Source of the DNA: an uncultured Ruminococcus sp.
Lineage (GTDB): Bacteria > Bacillota > Clostridia > Lachnospirales > Lachnospiraceae
NCBI GenBank assembly: GCA_934359255.1
Contig: CAKRLG010000005.1
Span: 62,001-126,000, forward strand
Direction: 5' to 3'
Length of the DNA stretch: 64,000 nucleotides
Within the stretch, counting starts at the first letter, position 1. The number at the start of each line of letters is the position of its first letter. The notes below the pieces were generated by a model that worked only from the letters and a program-made list of their open reading frames with translations, did not search any database and was not told the origin of the DNA. Below, one piece after another: positions 16,445 through 24,766 of this stretch. The position numbers and the translations under genes are program-made.

Positions 16445-17026
16445 AGCATCTGCTTCTGCAGTTTCTTCTGTTGTCTCCGCACCGGATACCTGTGGTGCCA
16501 GTTCGGATCTGTTCTGTCTTACTACATCATAGCAACTCTGAATGGATGTAATATAATTTTTGTACTTTTCTCCGGATTCATTGATTGCAGTAGCAAGAAT
16601 CTGTTCCATATTTGCCATCATATCATCGGTATATGAGATTGCACTCAGACGAATATTATTTGCATCCATTGTTGCTTCATCCAGAATCTGCTGTGCCTGT
16701 TTGTTGGCATTGGCAATAGTCTCATTTGCCTGTGCATATGCCTGCTGCATTACTTCATGCTGGCTGACCATCTCTTTGGTCTTAGCCTGCGCTTCTGCGA
16801 TCAGGCTGTCTGCTTTTGCCTGGGCATCTGCAAGTATCGCATCTTTATTGCTGATGATCTTCTGATATCTTTTGATCTCATCCGGTGTTTTCAGACGAAG
16901 TTCTCTTAACAGTTCTTCCAGTTCTTCTTTATTGACAACAATCTTTGTTGTAGATAATGGCTGATATTTACAGCTTTCTACAAATTCTTCGATTTCTTCA
17001 ATAATCTGTTCAATTCTGCTGCTCAT
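16418..17026 (-). CDS. Coiled-coil protein, DivIVA/V-ATPase subunit H-like
   Basis: A 202-residue, hydrophilic protein that is mostly helix. Residues about 40-140 are a long heptad-rich coiled coil with Ala, Gln and Glu (ILADAQAKADSLIAEAQA, ANETIANANKQAQQILDEA). The C-terminus is acidic and low in complexity. Homologues downstream of coaD in Lachnospiraceae are often named after ATPase subunit H or DivIVA, but this reflects coiled-coil similarity and not proven function. AAGGAG stands nine bases before the ATG. It follows coaD by 35 bp and its 3' end overlaps ylbJ on the other strand. Confidence 0.75.
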   Translation of the reverse strand: MSSRIEQIIEEIEEFVESCKYQPLSTTKIVVNKEELEELLRELRLKTPDEIKRYQKIISNKDAILADAQAKADSLIAEAQAKTKEMVSQHEVMQQAYAQANETIANANKQAQQILDEATMDANNIRLSAISYTDDMMANMEQILATAINESGEKYKNYITSIQSCYDVVRQNRSELAPQVSGAETTEETAEADASLEGLDEE

Positions 17027-17061
17027 CTTTCTTCTCTCCTTATCAATAAGTTCCTGTTTTT

Positions 17062-17541
17062 CTATTTTTTAAATTTTTTATGTACCTCATCCATCACAAA
17101 TCCAGGTACAAATTTGGAAATATCACCGCCGAACGCTGCCACTTCCTTTACTGTTGTCGAACTGAGATAAGCATACTCCAGACTGGTTGTCAGAAACATC
17201 GTATCCACATCCGGTGCCAGCACGCGGTTGGTCTGCGCCATCTGCAGTTCATATTCAAAATCTGTGATTGCCCGAAGGCCACGGATAATCACTTTTGCAT
17301 TCTGCTGTCTGGCAAAATCCACCGACAGTCCGCTGAATGCGACAATTTCTACGTTATTCAGATCTTTTGTCGCTTCACGTAATATTTTAACACGTTCTTC
17401 CACAGAAAACAACGGACTTTTTGTAGAATTGTGTAAAACACCCACAATCACCCTGTCAAAAAGCTTCGCGCCCCGTGATATTACATCTAAATGTCCATTT
17501 GTAACCGGATCAAAGGAACCGGGATAAACAGCAGTTGTCAT
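17062..17541 (-). CDS. coaD: Phosphopantetheine adenylyltransferase
   Basis: It transfers AMP to 4'-phosphopantetheine, the penultimate step of coenzyme A synthesis. The 159-residue protein is full length and has the nucleotidyltransferase signature [20 protein letters not shown], with the (T/H)xGH motif, and the second motif [36 protein letters not shown] is also typical. Its ATG overlaps the rsmD stop by four bases, the standard rsmD-coaD arrangement. Confidence 0.96.
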   Translation of the reverse strand: MTTAVYPGSFDPVTNGHLDVISRGAKLFDRVIVGVLHNSTKSPLFSVEERVKILREATKDLNNVEIVAFSGLSVDFARQQNAKVIIRGLRAITDFEYELQMAQTNRVLAPDVDTMFLTTSLEYAYLSSTTVKEVAAFGGDISKFVPGFVMDEVHKKFKK

Positions 17542-18098
17542 AATTCTCCTCTTTTTTTCAGAAATACATGCTGATTGGTCTTGTATTTCTTCTCTTTTAT
17601 AATTTCATAACCAAGTGCTTCCGCCTGCTCCCAGGTAACATCCAGCGACTCCTCAATGATGATCTGTGTATCTTCATCAACCAGAGTAGTTCCCTGTAAT
17701 GCTTCCAGCACCTGAAATTCCAGCCCTTTTCCATATGGCGGATCCATAAAGATCCAGGAAAAGGCCTCCTCTCCATCCAGCTTGTGTACCGCAGACACCG
17801 CATCCGTCACCAACAGTGTGGCATCCTCTTTCAATCTGGTAAATGCCAGATTTTCCCGGATACACTCTGCTGCTTTCTTCTGTTGCTCCACAAACACACA
17901 CCAAGAGGCACCGCGACTTAATGCCTCGATGCCAATGCCACCGCTTCCCGCAAACAAATCCAGAAATCTGCTGTCTGCTATAGATGGCTGAATCATATTA
18001 AATAATGTCTCTTTAATCCGATCCGTAGTCGGTCTGGTGTCCATACCCTCTATGGTTTTAAGACGCAGACTACGTGCTTTTCCCGCAATTACTCTCAT
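17538..18098 (-). CDS. rsmD: 16S rRNA (guanine966-N2)-methyltransferase
   Basis: It methylates G966 of 16S rRNA on the assembling 30S subunit. The 186-residue protein has the SAM site [20 protein letters not shown] and the catalytic motif DPPYGKG. The N-terminal [15 protein letters not shown] and [15 protein letters not shown] are diagnostic. It is the first gene of an rsmD-coaD-coiled-coil operon. A GTAACT repeat (18134-18179) lies upstream, between it and mgsA. Confidence 0.95.
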   Translation of the reverse strand: MRVIAGKARSLRLKTIEGMDTRPTTDRIKETLFNMIQPSIADSRFLDLFAGSGGIGIEALSRGASWCVFVEQQKKAAECIRENLAFTRLKEDATLLVTDAVSAVHKLDGEEAFSWIFMDPPYGKGLEFQVLEALQGTTLVDEDTQIIIEESLDVTWEQAEALGYEIIKEKKYKTNQHVFLKKRGEL

Positions 18099-18133
18099 AT
18101 TGTTTTATTTTCTTTCTTATCTTTTCTTATATT

Positions 18134-18179
18134 GTAGCTGTTCAATGCCCCCGCGGGATACTACCTGCTGAATAGTTAC
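18134..18179 (-). repeat. Dispersed GTAACT repeat, short form (copy D)
   Basis: A 46-bp copy, GTAGCTGTTCAATG ... CTGCTGAATAGTTAC, between mgsA and rsmD. It lacks the long internal core of copies A and B but keeps the ends and a CCGCGGG centre. Confidence 0.65.
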
Positions 18180-18180
18180 C

Positions 18181-18573
18181 TTATATCTGGTTTCTCCAGT
18201 CAAGGTCGCCTCTGTCAAGTCCAAGAATCAGAGACTCTGCCGTTGCAATATTGGTTGCTACCGGAATATTGTACTGATCACAGCAGCTTGCGATCTGGTA
18301 CACGTTCGGTTCCTTCGGACTTGTCATATTCGGATTATGAAATAAAATCACCAGATCCATGGCGTTTCTCTCGATCATCGCCATAAACTGTTTATCTCCG
18401 CCCACGGATCCTGCCAGAAACTTATGCACTCTCAGATTAGTAACTTCCTCAATTCTCCGGCCGGTAGTGCCTGTTGCGTATATTTCATGTTTTCCCAAAA
18501 TTCCTTTATACGCAATACAAAAATCTTCAATCAATGTTTTTTTGCTGTTATGCGCAATAATCCCAATGTTCAT
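18181..18573 (-). CDS. mgsA: Methylglyoxal synthase
   Basis: It converts dihydroxyacetone phosphate to methylglyoxal and phosphate, a bypass of lower glycolysis when phosphate is short. The 130-residue protein is complete. It opens MNIGIIAHNSKKTLI and contains YATGTTGRRIEE, FLAGSVGGDKQ (catalytic Asp) and LVILFHNPNMTSPKEPNV. It stands alone between rsmD and the divergent SASP gene. The ribosome binding site is only moderate (GAGGG). Confidence 0.94.
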   Translation of the reverse strand: MNIGIIAHNSKKTLIEDFCIAYKGILGKHEIYATGTTGRRIEEVTNLRVHKFLAGSVGGDKQFMAMIERNAMDLVILFHNPNMTSPKEPNVYQIASCCDQYNIPVATNIATAESLILGLDRGDLDWRNQI

Positions 18574-18696
18574 GCTCTAACCCGCCCTCTCATCCAAATT
18601 TAGTTTTATTATATCAAATCACCTGGTTATCTGCAATTGTTTTTGTAAGTTTGTACCAAAAAATCTAAGGTTATCCAGTATTTGCAAAAACTTCTA

Positions 18697-18725
18697 GTGT
18701 TATTTTTTTCTCCTGTCACATACTA
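18697..18725 (+). promoter_or_regulatory. Candidate sigma-G-type promoter for the SASP gene
   Basis: CATACTA at 18719-18725 matches the forespore sigma-G -10 consensus (CATnnTA), with a weaker -35-like GTGTTA at 18697-18702 and a 16-bp spacer. This is expected for a spore protein gene; no sigma-A promoter is visible nearby on this strand. Confidence 0.5.
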
Positions 18726-18749
18726 ACAGCGTAACAACAAGTTACACAT

Positions 18750-18776
18750 GTAACTGTTTCACACTATCACAGTTAC
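18750..18776 (+). repeat. GTAACTGT hairpin in the SASP leader
   Basis: A perfect 8-bp inverted repeat (GTAACTGT / ACAGTTAC) with an 11-nt loop, 30 bp upstream of the SASP start codon. It is the same hairpin module as in the dispersed GTAACT repeats. In the leader it could shape mRNA stability. Confidence 0.6.
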
Positions 18777-18806
18777 CAAAAAACTAAGTCAAGGAGGAAA
18801 CCAATC

Positions 18807-19040
18807 ATGTCCAAAACTTCTACCAACACAACAGCAGTACCTGAAGCAAAAGGTGCATTAGACCGTTTCAAATTTGAAGTAGCAAACGAACTGGGTGTAC
18901 CCCTTTCTGACGGGTATAACGGAAACCTGACCTCAAAACAGAACGGATCTGTCGGTGGCTATATGGTCAAGAAAATGATCGAAGCTCAGGAAAAACAGAT
19001 GAGCCAGGGATCCGGTTATACAGGCGGAAGCATGCAGTAA
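18807..19040 (+). CDS. Alpha/beta-type small acid-soluble spore protein
   Basis: This protein coats and protects spore DNA in the forespore core. The 77-residue protein has the family hallmarks: LDRFKFEVANELGVPL, containing the GPR protease cleavage region (KFEVA), and GNLTSKQNGSVGGYMVKKMIEAQE. The N-terminal Thr/Ala-rich tail and Gly/Ser C-terminus are usual. AAGGAGG precedes the ATG. It is monocistronic, with a terminator shared with the convergent DUF6465 gene. It shows that the organism encodes spore formation. Confidence 0.95.
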   Translation: MSKTSTNTTAVPEAKGALDRFKFEVANELGVPLSDGYNGNLTSKQNGSVGGYMVKKMIEAQEKQMSQGSGYTGGSMQ

Positions 19041-19066
19041 TCGACTGCTGACTTCCTGAACACACA

Positions 19067-19103
19067 AAATCTCCCGGGAAAACCCTCTCCCCGGGAGATT
19101 TTT
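19067..19103. terminator. Bidirectional terminator
   Basis: AAATCTCCCGGG and CCCGGGAGATTT form a 12-bp stem with T tracts on both strands. It ends the SASP gene (plus) and the DUF6465 gene (minus). Confidence 0.9.
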
Positions 19104-19127
19104 CGTTGCATTGTTTTTCAGTCTCTA

Positions 19128-19580
19128 TTATAAGCCAAAACTTCCAGTCTCTTCATTGTTGATCACATAATAAGCTGCATTCTCTTCCGGTTTTACATAT
19201 ACTTTAATGTCCTTTAAGTCTGCTGCTTTTTTACCCATCTCTTTCCAGATCTCTTTTACTTTTGCGGTCAGATCTGCGGATGAGAATTCTTTTCCCGCAT
19301 ACTGCAGATATACTTCTTCTGTCACTACAGCCGCTTTCTTTGTTGTCGTTCTCTTTGCCGGTGTTTTTCTTGCGGTTGTTTTCTTCGCAGGTGCTTTCTT
19401 TGCAGTTTCAGTTGTTTTTGCTTCTGCTGCTTTCACGGTAGTTTTAGCTGGTTTTACTTCTTCAGCTTTCACTTCGACTTTTGCTGTCTCTGCTTTCACG
19501 GTTTTTGTCTCTTCAGCTTTTACTTCCTTTGTTTCAACTGCCGGTTTTGCTGCTTTCGTAACTGTTTTCTTAACTGCCAT
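19128..19580 (-). CDS. Lys/Ala-rich DUF6465-type protein
   Basis: About 150 residues. The N-terminal two thirds is a low-complexity, Lys/Ala/Thr-rich tail resembling histone H1-like tails ([20 protein letters not shown]). The last 60 residues form a small folded domain ([19 protein letters not shown] ... [15 protein letters not shown]) that matches what I know of DUF6465 proteins in Lachnospiraceae. The role is unknown; DNA or RNA binding is a plausible inference from the tail. I place the start at the ATG 19578-19580, nine bases after GAGGAGG; a second ATG at 19586 is too close. A much longer upstream frame is open but unlikely. Confidence 0.75.
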   Translation of the reverse strand: MAVKKTVTKAAKPAVETKEVKAEETKTVKAETAKVEVKAEEVKPAKTTVKAAEAKTTETAKKAPAKKTTARKTPAKRTTTKKAAVVTEEVYLQYAGKEFSSADLTAKVKEIWKEMGKKAADLKDIKVYVKPEENAAYYVINNEETGSFGL

Positions 19581-19740
19581 ATTCATAATCCTCCTCAAAA
19601 TCACACTCAAGTTAACGTTACCGTTTCCTTCGTTACCGGCCATCTGCTTCACAGAGTATCTTCTGTAAGCAATAGCCAACTACAGCAGTTAGTTTACCCC
19701 ATCTTTCCAAATTTTGCAAGTTTTTCTTCAAAAACACAAG

Positions 19741-21804
19741 TTACAGGCCCGGATCTTCTATCTGTCTTCCGGCATATTCTTCCAGCTTTTCTTTCAGAAG
19801 ACGATGCTGTGGAAGTTCCAGTGTATCATCCAGTGACAGGATATACCCAGCTGCATCACTGGCTTTTTTCAGGATCGATGCATCCCGGAAGATATCAGCG
19901 ATCTCAAAGTTCAGATCTCCGCTTTGACGTACGCCAAACAGATCACCCGGCCCCCGCAGTTTCAGATCTTCCTGCGCAATATAGAAACCATCATTTGACT
20001 TATTCAGGATCTGCAGCCTCTTTGATTTTTCTGCCTGATTTTTTCCGTGAATAAAAATACAATACGACTGCCACTGTCCACGTCCCACACGGCCGCGCAG
20101 CTGATGCAGCTGGGCAAGACCAAACCGTTCGGCATTTTCTACCATCATCACCGTAGCATTTGGTACATTGACGCCAACCTCCACAACGGTCGTAGAAACC
20201 AGCACCTGGATCCTGTTCTCACTGAAAGCTTCCATAATCTCATTTTTTTCTTTCGGTTTCATCTTTCCGTGAAGAATCCCAACAGTAACAGAAGATGAAA
20301 GTTCATGGCGCAGCCGTTCGGCATAATCGATGACGTTTTCTCCGTCCATTCCCTCACTCTCTTCCACCATCGGACAGATCACATAAACCTGATGTCCTTC
20401 CTCTACCTGTTTTTCGATAAACCGGTAAGCCTTGTTCCGATAATTCGTGTCCACAACACAATTTTTTATTGGCAGTCTCTGTGCAGGCAGTTCGTCGATG
20501 ATCGAGATGTCCAGATCTCCATAAAGAATAATACCGAGAGTCCGCGGAATCGGAGTCGCACTCATAACCAGAATATTCGGCTTTTGTCCTTTGGATGAAA
20601 ATTCTTCTCTCTGACGCACACCAAATCGATGCTGTTCATCAGTGATAACCAGCCCCAGACTTTCATATGTGACCTTTTCCTGAATCAATGCATGTGTTCC
20701 TACAATCATCCTTGTCGCTCCGGATGCGATCGCTTCATAGATCTGACGTTTTTCTTTTGCTGTATTGGATCCTGTCAGAAGCACCGGACGATATTGTTCC
20801 AGCAGCTCATTTTCTTCCAGAAGCTTTGTCAGTGCTTCATAATGCTGTCTGGCAAGCACTTCTGTGGGAACCATGATTGCGCTCTGATAGCCGTTTTCTG
20901 CTGTCATGATCATCGCAAGAAATGCCACGATTGTCTTACCGCTGCCCACATCTCCCTGTACCAGACGGGTCATCAGTTTTTCTCCTCGCAGATCCTGTTC
21001 AATCTCATACCAAACATTCCTCTGTGCCCCGGTCAGCTGATATGGCAGATTTTCCATCACTTCCTCTGTCTTCCAGACTTCTTTCATCCGGTAATGGTTT
21101 TTATCCGCTGCGGTTTGTTCTTTTAGCTGTTTCAGACCCAAAATAAATAGTAAAAACTCATCAAATGCCAGGCGTTTTCTCGCCTCCAGATACTGTTCCT
21201 GACCGGATGGAAAATGAATCTGTACCGCTGCAAAATTATATTCTGCCAGTTCATACTCCAGACGAATCTCCTCCGGCAGATAGTCCTGTGACAGATTCAG
21301 CTCTTCCAGGGCAGCCCTTACCGTCTTTGTTACCATATTGTTGCTGAGACCTGCAGTAAGCGCATATTTGGGCTGCATACTGTTCAGTTTTTCTTCATAC
21401 GCCGCCGGTGTACAGACCTCAGGCTGTTCCATCACAGACAGATTTCCCTTTTTACTGATTTTTCCGCGGAAAACAAAAGTCATACCCCGCCGCAGCTGAT
21501 TGCGAAGGTAAGGCTGATTAAACCAGGTCACCCGGCATCGTCCGGTTGCATCGGCAATGGTTCCGGAGATCACAGTCAGATTCCGCACTTTTTTCACATC
21601 CAGCGATGCTGTCAGTGTTGCAAGCACTGCCTCAGTCTCCTGGTCGTTCAGACTCTCCACAGTCACCGGCTTCCGATAAATATCATAATCTCTTGGATAA
21701 TACCGGAGAAGTTGTCCCACCGTAGAAATTCCCACTTTCTGAAATAATTTCTCTGTCTTTTCTCCCACACCTTTCAATGCTCGGATAGATTCCTTTTCTT
21801 TCAT
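19741..21804 (-). CDS. recG: ATP-dependent DNA helicase RecG
   Basis: It remodels stalled replication forks and branched recombination intermediates. The 687-residue protein starts with the wedge/OB region (VTWFNQPYLRNQLRRGM) and then has superfamily 2 motifs: Walker A GDVGSGKTIVAFLAM, TDEQHRFGVRQRE, SATPIPRTLG, VVEVGVNVPNATVMMVE and LRGRVGRGQWQSYC. The C-terminal GDLFGVRQSGDLNFEIAD is RecG-specific. It lies downstream of the yloV-like gene, behind a terminator, as in the conserved order rpmB-yloU-yloV-recG of Bacillota. Confidence 0.96.
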   Translation of the reverse strand: MKEKESIRALKGVGEKTEKLFQKVGISTVGQLLRYYPRDYDIYRKPVTVESLNDQETEAVLATLTASLDVKKVRNLTVISGTIADATGRCRVTWFNQPYLRNQLRRGMTFVFRGKISKKGNLSVMEQPEVCTPAAYEEKLNSMQPKYALTAGLSNNMVTKTVRAALEELNLSQDYLPEEIRLEYELAEYNFAAVQIHFPSGQEQYLEARKRLAFDEFLLFILGLKQLKEQTAADKNHYRMKEVWKTEEVMENLPYQLTGAQRNVWYEIEQDLRGEKLMTRLVQGDVGSGKTIVAFLAMIMTAENGYQSAIMVPTEVLARQHYEALTKLLEENELLEQYRPVLLTGSNTAKEKRQIYEAIASGATRMIVGTHALIQEKVTYESLGLVITDEQHRFGVRQREEFSSKGQKPNILVMSATPIPRTLGIILYGDLDISIIDELPAQRLPIKNCVVDTNYRNKAYRFIEKQVEEGHQVYVICPMVEESEGMDGENVIDYAERLRHELSSSVTVGILHGKMKPKEKNEIMEAFSENRIQVLVSTTVVEVGVNVPNATVMMVENAERFGLAQLHQLRGRVGRGQWQSYCIFIHGKNQAEKSKRLQILNKSNDGFYIAQEDLKLRGPGDLFGVRQSGDLNFEIADIFRDASILKKASDAAGYILSLDDTLELPQHRLLKEKLEEYAGRQIEDPGL

Positions 21805-21852
21805 GCTTCCTTCTCACCTCTCCTCAGATCCAATATTTCTGTTTTCTGACAG

Positions 21853-21893
21853 AAAAAGATGCTGAACCCGTAACACTGTCCAGCATCTTTTCT
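21853..21893 (-). terminator. Terminator after the YloV-like gene
   Basis: AAAGATGCTG and CAGCATCTTT stem followed by a T tract on the minus strand, 75 bp after the stop codon. Confidence 0.8.
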
Positions 21894-21967
21894 ATTTTCA
21901 CTCTGTCTCAACGTCAGAACTTTGAACAGACATCCTTTTCAAAGGCTCCATAAAACCAGCCAGTTAT

Positions 21968-23620
21968 TTATTCTACAGAAATAATACAGTAGTAGATTGG
22001 CTGACCTCCACAATTTACTTCCACATCACAGTAATCATACTGTTCTTCCAGTTCTCCTGCCAGTTCCTCTGCCTCGTCTTCCGTAAAACCTTCTCCATAA
22101 TAGATGCTGATCAGTTCTGTCTCATCATCCACCATCTGTTCTACAGTCTCTTTTGCTACTGCTGCCACTTCTTTTCCGACAGCCAGCATACCATGATCAC
22201 CGATACCCATGATATCTCCTTCATGGATCTCTTTATCATCAATATGAGTATCTCTTACCGCATATGTGATCTGACCGGTCTTTACGTGGGCGATTTCTTC
22301 TGTCATATCTTTTTCATTGTCTTCCACAGATTTTTCCGGTACATAATTGATCACTGCTGTAATACCCTGTGGTACAGTCTTGGTAGGAATCACAATGATA
22401 TCTTTATCTTTCGTCAGTGCTTTTGCCTGATTTGCTGCCAGAATAATATTTTTATTGTTTGGCAGGATAAAGATATGCTCTGCATTCACTTTACTGATCG
22501 CATTCAGCATGTCTTCCGTACTCGGATTCATAGTCTGTCCACCCTCGATCAGGTAATCCACACCAAGATCACGGAAAATCTGTCCGAAACCTTCACCAAT
22601 GGACACAGAAATAAATCCTACTTCTTTCTTCGGTGCTTTTGCTGCTTCTTCTGCCTGCTGTGCAGCAATTTTTTCCGCATCTTTAATCAGTTTTTCCTGA
22701 TGTTCTTCACGCATGTTGTCAATCTTGATTCTGGACAGGGAACCATAGGTAAGAGCACGCTGGATCGCCAGTCCCGGATCGTTGGTATGTACGTGAATCT
22801 TAACCACTTCATCGTCAGCCACGCACACGATAGAATCACCCAGAGAGCTGAGATATGCTTTAAAGTCCACCTCATCTTCTGCAGTAAATTCTTTGTTTAA
22901 TACAATGATAAATTCCGTACAGTATCCAAACTTGATATCTGCTTCTGCCTGCGGAGTAATTTTTACAACTTTTGCGCTTTCTCCTCCGTCAAAAGTCAGA
23001 TCCACTTCTTTTCCCATAAATGCGTCAAAGGCACCTTCCAGGACAACCATCAGACCCTGTCCGCCAGAGTCCACAACACCTGCTTCCTTCAGTACCGGCA
23101 GCATATCCGGAGTTTTCGCAAGAACTCTGCGTCCTTCTTCCAGTACATCTTCCAGGAATGTCTGCAGATCTTCCGCATCCTCAGCCAGTTCCAGTGCCTT
23201 GTCTGCAACACCTCTTGCTACAGTAAGGATTGTTCCTTCTTTTGGTTTCATAACTGCCTTGTATGCAGTCTCCACGCCTTTATCTACGGCACGTGCCAGT
23301 GCCACAGCATCAAGTTCTTCCAGATCACGTATTCCCTTGGTAAATCCACGAAGAAGCTGAGAAAGAATAACACCGGAGTTTCCTCTTGCACCACGTAAAG
23401 ATCCTGAGGAAATAGCCTTTGCCAGGGTCGCCATCTGTATATCTTCCAGATTGTTGACTTCTTTTACCGCTGACATGATCGTCAGAGTCATATTCGTTCC
23501 CGTATCACCATCCGGTACCGGAAACACGTTTAACTCATTGATCCACTCTTTTTTCACTTCCAGATTCTTAGCTCCTGCCAGAAACATCCTGGCAAGCAGT
23601 TTGGCATCTATTGTATTCAT
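21968..23620 (-). CDS. DAK2/DegV-fused kinase-like protein, YloV/FakA
   Basis: FakA in S. aureus is the ATP-binding subunit of fatty-acid kinase, working with DegV-type FakB proteins; B. subtilis YloV is the equivalent. The 550-residue protein has the N-terminal DAK2 domain with metal/ATP motifs NVFPVPDGDTGTNM, SLRGARGNSGVILSQLLRG and KEAGVVDSGGQGLMVVLEG. A middle part and a C-terminal DegV-like segment follow (GGQTMNPSTEDMLNAI, FILPNNKNI). It is 23 bp downstream of the Asp23 gene in the usual order. No second DegV gene is near. Confidence 0.92.
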   Translation of the reverse strand: MNTIDAKLLARMFLAGAKNLEVKKEWINELNVFPVPDGDTGTNMTLTIMSAVKEVNNLEDIQMATLAKAISSGSLRGARGNSGVILSQLLRGFTKGIRDLEELDAVALARAVDKGVETAYKAVMKPKEGTILTVARGVADKALELAEDAEDLQTFLEDVLEEGRRVLAKTPDMLPVLKEAGVVDSGGQGLMVVLEGAFDAFMGKEVDLTFDGGESAKVVKITPQAEADIKFGYCTEFIIVLNKEFTAEDEVDFKAYLSSLGDSIVCVADDEVVKIHVHTNDPGLAIQRALTYGSLSRIKIDNMREEHQEKLIKDAEKIAAQQAEEAAKAPKKEVGFISVSIGEGFGQIFRDLGVDYLIEGGQTMNPSTEDMLNAISKVNAEHIFILPNNKNIILAANQAKALTKDKDIIVIPTKTVPQGITAVINYVPEKSVEDNEKDMTEEIAHVKTGQITYAVRDTHIDDKEIHEGDIMGIGDHGMLAVGKEVAAVAKETVEQMVDDETELISIYYGEGFTEDEAEELAGELEEQYDYCDVEVNCGGQPIYYCIISVE

Positions 23621-23643
23621 CGCTTTCTAAAGCTCCTCCTTCA

Positions 23644-24000
23644 TTAATCAATTACGCGAACGCCTTCTACCAGAATATTGATGTTTTCCACTTCAATACC
23701 GGTGAACGCTTCCACTTTATATTTTACATTGGCAATCAGGTTGTCAGAAACCGCACGGATACTTACTCCGTAAGCTACAATGACATGGAAATCCAGGGAG
23801 ATCTTATTTTCATTTAATGTAACATTGATTCCATGTTTCAGACTGTCTTTCTTCAAAAGCTTTACCAGACCGTCTTTCATATTTACTGCAGCCATCCCTA
23901 CAATACCAAAACACTCCACAGCCACACTGCCTGCATAAGTGGCGATCACATCTGTGTTGATGGTAATTTCTCCCATTCCCGTGTTCATACGCCCTTTCAT
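23644..24000 (-). CDS. Asp23/Gls24-family envelope stress protein
   Basis: A 118-residue protein of the Asp23/YloU family (B. subtilis yloU position, between rpmB and yloV). Its core shows the family's pattern of short beta strands and helices: INTDVIATYAGSVAVECFG, LDFHVIVAYGVSIRAVSDN and VKYKVEAFTGIEVENINI. It has no signal peptide and no membrane segment. Asp23 homologues associate with the membrane through partners in S. aureus. The RBS is upstream of ATG 24000. It begins the asp23-yloV unit divergent from rpmB. Confidence 0.9.
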   Translation of the reverse strand: MKGRMNTGMGEITINTDVIATYAGSVAVECFGIVGMAAVNMKDGLVKLLKKDSLKHGINVTLNENKISLDFHVIVAYGVSIRAVSDNLIANVKYKVEAFTGIEVENINILVEGVRVID

Positions 24001-24262
24001 AGGTCAACCTCCATTCCCGGTTATTGTTCTGTCCGTCTTCTTCATTCCCAGGTTTCTCCCGGTATTGCTGTGCTGACGTATTTTATTCGTTTACAATAAC
24101 CTGCTCTTTTCTCATTTTATAGCGTTGCTGTTCACTCCGTTCTCAACAACTTTATAACTCATTTTGGGGTGGAAATTCCCTCGCTGATGAATTATACTGT
24201 ATGTATTATAACCTGTTTTTGTAGAAAAAGAAATATAATTTTTGAAAAATTTATATTTTTGC

Positions 24263-24291
24263 TTGCAAAATGATAATTCTTCTGTTAGAAT
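24263..24291 (+). promoter_or_regulatory. Sigma-A promoter for rpmB
   Basis: TTGCAA (24263-24268), 17-bp spacer, TAGAAT (24286-24291). Leader about 57 nt, ending with AAGGAGGTG before the ATG. The remaining part of the 24001-24262 gap is AT-rich spacer; nothing else is supported. Confidence 0.75.
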
Positions 24292-24354
24292 ATCTAGTGT
24301 TGCGAATCTATGATTACGAACGATTACGATAAATAGTGTTAAGGAGGTGCAGTC

Positions 24355-24540
24355 ATGGCAAAGTGTGCGATCTGTGAAAAAGGTGCTCATTTCGGAAATA
24401 ACGTGAGCCATTCCCATAGAAGATCTAACAAAATGTGGAAATCCAATGTAAAATCTGTAAAGGTTAAGGTAGACGGTGGAGCTAAGAAAATGTACGTTTG
24501 TACTTCTTGCCTGAGATCCGGCAAAGTTGAAAGAGCATAA
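24355..24540 (+). CDS. rpmB: 50S ribosomal protein L28
   Basis: A 61-residue basic protein of the large ribosomal subunit. It contains MAKCAICEKGAHFGNNVSHS, HRRSNKMWKSNV and CTSCLRSGKVERA. The four cysteines arranged CxxC ... CxxC mark the zinc-binding (C+) version of L28. The RBS AAGGAGG lies just upstream. It is monocistronic, divergent from the asp23-yloV genes, with a strong terminator 25 bp after the stop. Confidence 0.97.
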   Translation: MAKCAICEKGAHFGNNVSHSHRRSNKMWKSNVKSVKVKVDGGAKKMYVCTSCLRSGKVERA

Positions 24541-24563
24541 TATTTGCATCCCTTAACTTAAAA

Positions 24564-24599
24564 AAAGGCCCGAAAGTTGATACTTTCGGGTCTTTTTTT
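24564..24599 (+). terminator. Rho-independent terminator of rpmB
   Basis: GGCCCGAAAGT / ACTTTCGGGTC hairpin with a tight loop followed by T7. Confidence 0.95.
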
Positions 24600-24621
24600 C
24601 ATAAATAAAAATATATACAAA

Positions 24622-24659
24622 AGAAGCGTTTTCCATGCGGCCGCGTGGAAAACGCTTCT
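24622..24659 (-). terminator. Strong hairpin ending the topB-dacA operon
   Basis: A 17-bp stem (AGAAGCGTTTTCCATGC with its complement, one G-T pair) around a GGCC loop. On the minus strand the T-rich TTTTGT follows. It lies 107 nt downstream of dacA, giving a long 3' untranslated region. Confidence 0.75.
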
Positions 24660-24766
24660 GTCTATTCAAATCTGTTAGTATATTAAGATCTCCTTTGATG
24701 ATCTTATCATACCATACACTCCTGACGAATCTTTCTTCTTTTTTCTTAACTTTTCCTTAAAATCTC

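Noticed and set aside
24112..24549. A 145-codon minus-strand frame across rpmB
   Set aside because: It is antisense to the convincing L28 gene, has no ribosome binding site and no family motif.
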